From: Syntrophobacterales bacterium | GTDB taxonomy: Bacteria; Desulfobacterota; Desulfobaccia; Desulfobaccales; 0-14-0-80-60-11 | Direction of reading: 5' to 3' | Assembly: GCA_020052215.1 (NCBI GenBank) | Contig: JAGVPN010000154.1 | Coordinates: 1-7,244 of the forward strand | Length of the DNA: 7,244 nucleotides | Shown here: positions 1 through 5,384 of the stretch, in pieces | How positions within the stretch are numbered: the stretch's first letter is position 1 | Layout: each line of letters begins with the position of its first letter | Position numbers and translations under genes: made by a program | The notes under the pieces: generated by a model | The model's input: only the letters and a program-made list of their open reading frames with translations | What the model was told of the DNA's origin: nothing | Database searches by the model: none

Positions 1-735
1 GATGGCCGCTCCACCTTCCTGGCCATGCACGGCGGCCGGATCGTCGGCCTGCTCAAGCTCGTCCAGGGCGCCCAGCGGCAGCTCACCACCACCGCCGCCT
101 GGCGCGCCGCCTTGCCCCTGGCCACCATCTCCCACCGGGGCCGGGTCAGCTTCTGGGTGGCCTTGAAGGGACGCCAAAGCCCCCGCATCCGCCTCTCCCT
201 CCTGGAATACCGCCAGGGGCACCTCCATATCCCCCTGTTCCAGGACATCTTCTGGCAGGATCTGGAGCGCCAGTTGAAGGAGATCTGCCCCGGTTGCTCC
301 ATTAACGGGGCCGGGATCCTGCCCCGCCTCAAGGCACTGCTGGAGCTGGTGCGCCGCAGCGGTCACGGCGCCATCTTTCTCCTGGGCCTGAGCCAGAGCC
401 GGCTTCATGACCCCCACACCCCCATTGAACACCAGGTGCATCTGGCCGAGCCGGTGCCCATCGCCGAACCGTGGTTCCAACACCTGGTTGGCCTGGCCAA
501 GTCCGACGGCGCGGTGATCTTCAACGAGCGCTTGGAGGCCTGCCAGTTCCGGGCCCGCCTGAAACCCGCCAACATCTGCCTGCTCCCGGATAAGGACGAC
601 CTGGGCAGCGGCATGCGCCACCAGGTCACCCGGGAGTTCTCGGCCTATGCCCCGGGGGTCCTGGGCGTCTGCGTCTCCCAGGACAGCTATATCTCCCTCT
701 ACCGCCACGGCAAGCTGGTGAGCCGGTTGTATTAA
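1..735 (+). CDS. DAC (DisA_N-like) diadenylate cyclase domain protein, 5' end outside window
   Basis: The frame is open from base 1 (DGRSTFLAM...), so the ATG at 25 is probably internal and the gene starts upstream; 244 codons are visible, ending at TAA 733-735. Numbering from base 1, the C-terminal half (about residues 110-244) reads like a DAC domain, which condenses two ATP into the second messenger c-di-AMP. It has an opening strand RRSGHGAIFLL near 117-127, the DGA motif at 169-171 (DGAVIF), a GSGMRHQ segment with R206-H207-Q208 where canonical enzymes have GTRHR, and a closing VCVSQDSYISLYRHGKLV like the usual VSEETG.ISVA.NGKL. Residues 1-105 have no domain I can name with confidence; they may be one of the N-terminal sensor domains known to precede DAC domains. 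No membrane segment is visible. Seen: DGA and the overall pattern. Inferred: nucleotide cyclase or c-di-AMP-related function. Activity is uncertain because the third RHR residue is Gln. Confidence 0.72.
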   Translation, partial: DGRSTFLAMHGGRIVGLLKLVQGAQRQLTTTAAWRAALPLATISHRGRVSFWVALKGRQSPRIRLSLLEYRQGHLHIPLFQDIFWQDLERQLKEICPGCSINGAGILPRLKALLELVRRSGHGAIFLLGLSQSRLHDPHTPIEHQVHLAEPVPIAEPWFQHLVGLAKSDGAVIFNERLEACQFRARLKPANICLLPDKDDLGSGMRHQVTREFSAYAPGVLGVCVSQDSYISLYRHGKLVSRLY

Positions 736-837
736 GCGCCCAGGGGCCGGCCGCGTCGTGTCTGCCTCCAGGTAATCATGGGCCCCAGACATCTTCGGGC
801 AGGGCAAGCTGATGATACTATCTGGCCCCAGCGATTA

Positions 838-2241
838 TCAGCTTATTCGATACAGGAATGAACAGATGTGCACAATATGCAAAAACCCCAGGGCGAATAA
901 AATTCCATATATGATGATTATTGCCCTTTTGAGAAGATGTTGCTTTTCACCAGCCATCAACCCTTGGCCATGGAATATGGCAAATGCAGGCATTGATATT
1001 AGAAAATAAGACGCTTTCACGGTGGAAAAAACCGGCAGTCTTAATGTAATCGCAATTATACCAACCGTATTGCAAATAATAAGTAATGGGAAAATGAGCA
1101 TCTTGGTTTTTTCTTTCCAATCTATTTCACCTACCTTAATAAATAACCTGGAATAATAATAATAAATGCCGAAAGTGAATATAAATAAAGGAAATATGCC
1201 TAACATTATGAGTGAGGACCCTACTAAAGCCGTGAGCTTGGACATAGAATGATTTATCTTGGGGTAATTATTGTCTCCTTTTAGCCAACCATAATAACTA
1301 TCCCACCAGGTTTTATCTGGATTTATGAAGTAAAGAAATTTCGGCTCTGTATCGAACCACATTCCATTATGGATGAGCGTCCAAAAAGAATTTAGTTTTC
1401 CCGGCGCTAATATGGGTGTTTCCAGGCTTTGCCACGGCTTAAAAGTAAAAAAACTTATGCCGCCTGGGTCACGAGGTTGCTTGTCAGTCACATAGCTAAA
1501 CACTTCATAATTTCCAGGAAAGACACTCCCATAATTCTTGACATTACCGGCCATATAAGAACCTAAAATGGCAAGTGGCACCAAAAGAGTTAAACAAAAG
1601 AAAATGGCCTTCTTTTTTCTATCAACAGCCGACAATTGCCGAAGAGCCAGCATAAAAACCGTTACAACTAAAGGTATCACCACTAACGAATTATATTTTG
1701 TAAATATTGATATAGTCGTAAATAAACTTAACATAATGAGGCTTCTTATGGAAAATTCTTGCTCAATGGCTATTATCAATAAATATATACAAATTGCCAC
1801 TAACAAATAAGATAGGGTATCATTGGAAAGCATTGCCGACATATAAATATGCCGGGGCAAGAAACATATTAGACCAAACGTCCAAACCTTGGAAAAATCG
1901 GATAATCCAAATTTACTTAGAATCAAATATATAATTACTAAAGTGAGGATACCATAAAAGCAACAAGTATATTGTATCAATTTTCTTATATTGGCATCAT
2001 CTACACCCATATGCAAAGCGAGGTTGCTAATTTTGGCAGATATGACATAAAAAACCGGGGGCTGTACGCATTCCCAGCAATCAAATTTATCTGGAATTTT
2101 GCCAAACCACATAATTAACGAAATTGGTTCGAAATGATTGTCGAATGCATTTGAGGGGGGATTTAAGTGACACAGCATCACTCTTAATAAAATTGCTAAA
2201 ATAAAAAAAGTAAGCGCTAAAATCTTGTATTTAGTTTTCAT
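838..2241 (-). CDS. Multi-pass membrane protein, GT-C / glycosyltransferase family 39-like
   Basis: Complete 467-residue protein, ATG 2239-2241 to TGA 838-840. About ten to eleven hydrophobic segments are visible (roughly residues 5-24, 60-78, 88-110, 120-137, 143-159, 167-200, 221-240, 336-372, 381-401, 410-430, 440-462). After the first segment comes an acidic loop NAFDNHFEP (31-39), then QPPVFY (60-65), LSND (138-141), TKYNSLVVIP (181-190) and NYGSVFP (226-232). This layout resembles integral-membrane GT-C sugar transferases of the GT39/PMT/ArnT type, which use polyprenyl-phosphate sugars and catalytic acidic residues in the first outer loop. Donor, acceptor and product cannot be read from sequence. 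No good Shine-Dalgarno sits close to the ATG. The gene is strongly AT-rich (1141-1200 is 25% GC; 301-360 in the gene to the left is 70%), and no glycan genes adjoin it, which suggests horizontal acquisition. It could instead be another polytopic family such as DUF2142-like proteins. Confidence 0.75.
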   Translation of the reverse strand: MKTKYKILALTFFILAILLRVMLCHLNPPSNAFDNHFEPISLIMWFGKIPDKFDCWECVQPPVFYVISAKISNLALHMGVDDANIRKLIQYTCCFYGILTLVIIYLILSKFGLSDFSKVWTFGLICFLPRHIYMSAMLSNDTLSYLLVAICIYLLIIAIEQEFSIRSLIMLSLFTTISIFTKYNSLVVIPLVVTVFMLALRQLSAVDRKKKAIFFCLTLLVPLAILGSYMAGNVKNYGSVFPGNYEVFSYVTDKQPRDPGGISFFTFKPWQSLETPILAPGKLNSFWTLIHNGMWFDTEPKFLYFINPDKTWWDSYYGWLKGDNNYPKINHSMSKLTALVGSSLIMLGIFPLFIFTFGIYYYYSRLFIKVGEIDWKEKTKMLIFPLLIICNTVGIIAITLRLPVFSTVKASYFLISMPAFAIFHGQGLMAGEKQHLLKRAIIIIYGILFALGFLHIVHICSFLYRIS

Positions 2242-2303
2242 AATGGTATTTGTTTTAAGATTCCTTGCGGTTTTGATTTCATTTATTTAACAGGTTTTCA
2301 ACC

Positions 2304-2328
2304 GTTTCCACCGGTTCACCGTGGAAAC
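2304..2328. repeat. Short inverted repeat upstream of the membrane glycosyltransferase gene
   Basis: Arms GTTTCCAC (2304-2311) and GTGGAAAC (2321-2328) pair perfectly over 8 bp around a 9-nt loop, 63-87 bp upstream of the start codon at 2241. No T-tract follows on either strand, so it is not a standard terminator. It could be an operator or part of a 5' leader hairpin, or just another repeat fragment; the sequence does not decide. Confidence 0.4.
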
Positions 2329-2350
2329 CGCTCTGCCATTGCCGACAACC

Positions 2351-2587
2351 CTACTCCTGTCCGGCATGATAGCATCTGAATTCAGAGGGAATCAACTCCA
2401 TAAATTTCCGGCAGCCTCGACTCGGCTGCCAGGAGATGAGAGGTGTGTCTATGAAACAAAACTCTAGACGAGAGATAAACTTGAATTCTTTCCCATCTCT
2501 GTGGTAGTTATAGCAATTGCTATAAATTTCTTCCGTTTGGGGGGTCCTCATACCAACGATCATTTCCTCACGTACACAACGAAGCAT
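2351..2587 (-). CDS. Doubtful small open frame, 78 codons
   Basis: An open frame runs from ATG 2585-2587 to a stop at 2351-2353. I do not recognise the product; it has no signal peptide, membrane segment or clear motif beyond several Cys and aromatic residues. No ribosome binding site precedes the ATG (the bases just upstream read CCTTTTC). Its N-terminal quarter is encoded by the left terminal repeat of the mobile-element-like sequence starting at 2509 and by sequence inside it. It is most likely a chance frame in a repeat-rich gap; listed only so the 2242-2973 stretch is fully described. Confidence 0.12.
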   Translation of the reverse strand: MLRCVREEMIVGMRTPQTEEIYSNCYNYHRDGKEFKFISRLEFCFIDTPLISWQPSRGCRKFMELIPSEFRCYHAGQE

Positions 2588-2597
2588 GAAAAGGTAT

Positions 2598-2642
2598 GAC
2601 AGCCGCCCCCGGCTGTCCCTGGGCAGGCGAGGGCGCCTGCCC
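2598..2642. repeat. Two tandem GC-rich hairpins nested in copy A
   Basis: First palindrome: GACAGCCG (2598-2605), loop CCCC, CGGCTGTC (2610-2617), 8 perfect pairs. Second, three bases later: GGGCAGGCG (2621-2629), loop AGGG, CGCCTGCCC (2634-2642), 9 perfect pairs. Both have tight 4-nt loops and neither is followed by a T-run. They look like REP-type intergenic palindromes. They lie in the part of copy A that is missing from copy B. Confidence 0.6.
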
Positions 2643-2680
2643 TACACTTTCAGATAAATGAGCAATCAAAAGACTATTTT

Positions 2681-2762
2681 TGTCATTCTGAGCGCCGCGA
2701 AGAATCTCTCCTTTTAAAGTCGCCGAGATTCTTCACTCCGCGGCGCTCCGTTCAGAATGACA
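2681..2762. repeat. 82-bp foldback repeat
   Basis: Left arm 2681-2708 begins TGTCATTCTGAGCGCCGCG, and right arm 2725-2762 ends CAGAATGACA. The 28 bases of the left arm pair perfectly with the right arm in three blocks (11, 8 and 9 bp), separated by two 5-nt bulges present only in the right arm; the loop is 2709-2724. The sequence resembles, from memory, a palindromic repeat (GTCATTCTGAG... / ...CTCAGAATGAC) that recurs between genes in many bacteria. It sits inside copy A and is absent from copy B. Confidence 0.7.
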
Positions 2763-2960
2763 TGAATTTTCATAGTTTTTTGACTGCAACTTCGTATTAT
2801 ATCTCCCTTTTTCAAAGGGGGTCTTTAACAGCAATTCCTTGTAGTTCCCCCCTTTCTTAAAGGGGGGCAGGGGGGATTATCAGGCTTCCCATAACGGCAA
2901 AAACTTTTGGCAATTGCTCTAGCTGGCCCGGAAACGGGCGACAGACCACCCTGGCGTCTT

Positions 2961-2966
2961 TGAGGA
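2961..2966 (+). promoter_or_regulatory. Ribosome binding site fixing the kdsC TTG start
   Basis: TGAGGA lies 7 nt before TTG 2974-2976, a good Shine-Dalgarno match at normal spacing. The frame is closed by TAG at 2920-2922, and the only alternative upstream initiator would be CTG 2923, so TTG is the best start. Confidence 0.6.
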
Positions 2967-2973
2967 CGGCGAT

Positions 2974-3528
2974 TTGGACCTATCACCATACCCGGAAGAG
3001 GTTTTAAGGCGGGGCCGGGGCATCCGGCTGCTGATCCTGGATGTGGACGGCGTCCTCACCGACGGCCGGCTCTATTTTGATGCCAAAGGGGAAACCCTCA
3101 AGGTCTTCCACGTCCGGGACGGCCACGGCATCAAGATGGCTCAGCGAGGCGGCATGGAAGTGGCCCTGGTGTCGGGGCGCCGCTCCGACGCCGCCTTTCA
3201 CCGGGCCCGGGAGCTGGGGGTCACCCGCTTTTATGAAGGCGTCCGGGACAAGGCGGCCATCTTGGAGGAACTCCTGGCGGCCTTGAACCTCACCCCGCCC
3301 CAGGTGGCCGCGGTGGGCGACGAATTGGTGGACCTGCCCCTGTTCCACCGGGTGGGCCTGGGCGTGGCGGTGGCGGATGCGGTCCCGGAAGTCAGGGCCG
3401 CGGCCCACTGGGTCACCACCCTGCCGGGGGGTCAAGGCGCGGTCCGGGAGGTCTGCGACCTGCTCCTCAAGGCCCAGGGCCGCTGGGAGGAACTCGTCCG
3501 CCCCTGGCAAGAGCCGGCCGCCGGTTAG
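2974..3528 (+). CDS. kdsC: 3-deoxy-D-manno-octulosonate 8-phosphate phosphatase (KdsC)
   Basis: 184-residue HAD-family phosphatase, close to the usual KdsC length. It hydrolyses KDO-8-phosphate to KDO plus phosphate in the cytoplasm, the step before CMP-KDO formation for the LPS inner core, with Mg2+. HAD motifs are complete: motif I DVDGVLTDG (nucleophile D23, general acid D25), motif II LVSGRRS (S67), the RDK lysine K93, and motif IV GDELVDLPLF (D116, D120). The C-terminal PGGQGAVREVCDLLLKAQG is the Gly-rich tail typical of KdsC and points to KDO-8-P over other C0-type HAD phosphatases. The start is TTG 2974 with TGAGGA 7 nt upstream. It is the only + strand gene here after 735: no kdsA, kdsD, lptC or lptA adjoins it, the upstream side is a repeat element ending at 2921, and trmFO converges from downstream. 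Confidence 0.92.
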   Translation: MDLSPYPEEVLRRGRGIRLLILDVDGVLTDGRLYFDAKGETLKVFHVRDGHGIKMAQRGGMEVALVSGRRSDAAFHRARELGVTRFYEGVRDKAAILEELLAALNLTPPQVAAVGDELVDLPLFHRVGLGVAVADAVPEVRAAAHWVTTLPGGQGAVREVCDLLLKAQGRWEELVRPWQEPAAG

Positions 3529-3573
3529 GCCCCTGCCCCCGCCCCTCCCCGTTCCCCTTGAGTTATTAATACT

Positions 3574-3719
3574 GGTTCCCAAGCTCCTGCTTGGGAACCC
3601 CCTTGGACGCAAAGCTCCGCTTTGCAAAACAATTCGATGGGAGTATTATCCTATCACTATTGAGGCGCCCAAGCAGAGCTTGGGCCACAACTTCGTTCCC
3701 AAGCAGGAGCTTGGGAACG
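3574..3719. repeat. Array of four hairpins between convergent kdsC and trmFO
   Basis: Four perfect short palindromes follow one another: GGTTCCCAAGC/GCTTGGGAACC (3574-3599, 11 bp, loop TCCT); GCAAAGC/GCTTTGC (3609-3625, 7 bp, loop TCC); GCCCAAGC/GCTTGGGC (3667-3685, 8 bp, loop AGA); CGTTCCCAAGC/GCTTGGGAACG (3694-3719, 11 bp, loop AGGA). The first and fourth are also exact reverse complements of each other over 23 bases, so the whole 146 bp can fold as one large structure or as four small ones. Lying between two converging genes it could block read-through in both directions, but no T-run follows the last stem on the + strand, so a classical intrinsic terminator is not supported. The TTCCCAAGC-type palindrome resembles a repeat I recall from other bacterial genomes. 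Confidence 0.75.
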
Positions 3720-3745
3720 AGGAAAAAGATTAGTGCCGTCCCCTC

Positions 3746-5086
<1,341 letters not shown>

Positions 5087-5126
5087 GCTTTAGTTAAAGG
5101 ACGAGGTTCCAATAAATCCACTCATT

Positions 5127-5301
5127 TATAGCGTTTGCCATAAATTCCTTCCGTTTGGTGGTTCTCAAATCCCCCTAAATCCCCCTTTTTCAAAGGGGGA
5201 CTTTAACAGCAATTCCTTGTAGTTCCCCCCCTTTTTTAAAGGGGGGCAGGGGGGGATTATAAGGCTTCCCATAACGGAAAAAACTTTTGGCAATTGCTAT
5301 A
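5127..5301. mobile_element. MITE-like element, copy B (175 bp, 29-bp TIRs) between topA and trmFO
   Basis: Left TIR 5127-5155 begins TATAGCGTTTGCCA, and right TIR 5273-5301 in reverse complement begins TATAGCAATTGCCA; 23 of 29 positions match, ending in TTCCGTT on both. TA dinucleotides bound both ends. Two strong hairpins lie inside: CCCCCTTT/AAAGGGGG (5181-5199, 8 bp, loop TTC) and CCCCCCTTT/AAAGGGGGG (5226-5246, 9 bp, loop TTT). No coding capacity is present. The right ~120 bp match 2801-2919 of copy A almost base for base. On the - strand, a TATAAT (5256-5261) lies within it facing trmFO, but no convincing -35 box stands at proper spacing. Confidence 0.68.
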
Positions 5302-5353
5302 TAACCAAATGGCCCGGAAGCCCCGGCGGACGAAATGGAAGTGGTATTTTTTG

Positions 5354-5384
5354 CCGAAAACCGGAAACTGGAAACCGAAAACCC
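5354..5384. repeat. Degenerate heptamer repeat just downstream of topA
   Basis: Four 7-bp units on the + strand, CCGAAAA, CCGGAAA, CTGGAAA, CCGAAAA, then CCC, ending exactly against the topA stop (TGA 5385-5387). It is the same heptamer family as 5049-5079 but in the opposite orientation, so the two sets form an inverted pair around copy B at 5127-5301. Confidence 0.65.

Larger units (their letters stand above)
2509..2921. mobile_element. MITE-like element, copy A (413 bp, 29-bp TIRs, no transposase)
   Basis: Left end 2509-2537 begins TATAGCAATTGC, and right end 2893-2921 finishes GGCAATTGCTCTA; read in reverse complement the two ends match over the same 29-bp pattern as copy B at 5127-5301. 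Both ends carry a TA dinucleotide, consistent with the TA target-site duplication of Tc1/mariner-IS630-type elements. No transposase frame lies inside, so it would be non-autonomous. The last ~120 bp (2801-2919) are nearly identical to 5179-5299 of copy B, and 2509-2550 matches 5127-5167. Between them copy A carries about 250 bp (2551-2800) absent from B, filled by nested palindromes. Two hairpins lie in the shared part: CCCTTT/AAAGGG (2805-2819) and CCCCCCTTT/AAAGGGGGG (2847-2867). Exact ends and the TA duplication are inferred from only two copies. Confidence 0.6.

Noticed and set aside
25..27. ATG at 25 as the start of the first gene
   Set aside because: The frame is open to base 1 with plausible residues (DGRSTFLA) and no stop or clear ribosome binding site before it, so the gene most likely begins outside the window.
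781..831. 8-bp direct repeat GGCCCCAG (781-788 and 824-831) near the left edge of the AT-rich island, as a target-site duplication
   Set aside because: Both copies are on the same side of the island with no partner on the far side, and an 8-mer of this composition is expected by chance.
2681..2762. CRISPR array or tRNA gene among the palindromic stretches at 2300-2920 and 3574-3719
   Set aside because: Palindromes are not regularly spaced direct repeats with unique spacers, and no cloverleaf with anticodon and T-loop consensus is present.
3004..3627. - strand open frame of 207 codons opposite kdsC
   Set aside because: Antisense to a gene with complete HAD motifs; product is a low-complexity Gly/Pro/Arg/Asp-rich sequence typical of a shadow frame.
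3694..3730. Intrinsic terminator for kdsC at the last hairpin of the array
   Set aside because: The stem is followed on the + strand by AGGAAAAAGAT, with no T-run; on the other strand the T-rich stretch precedes the stem.
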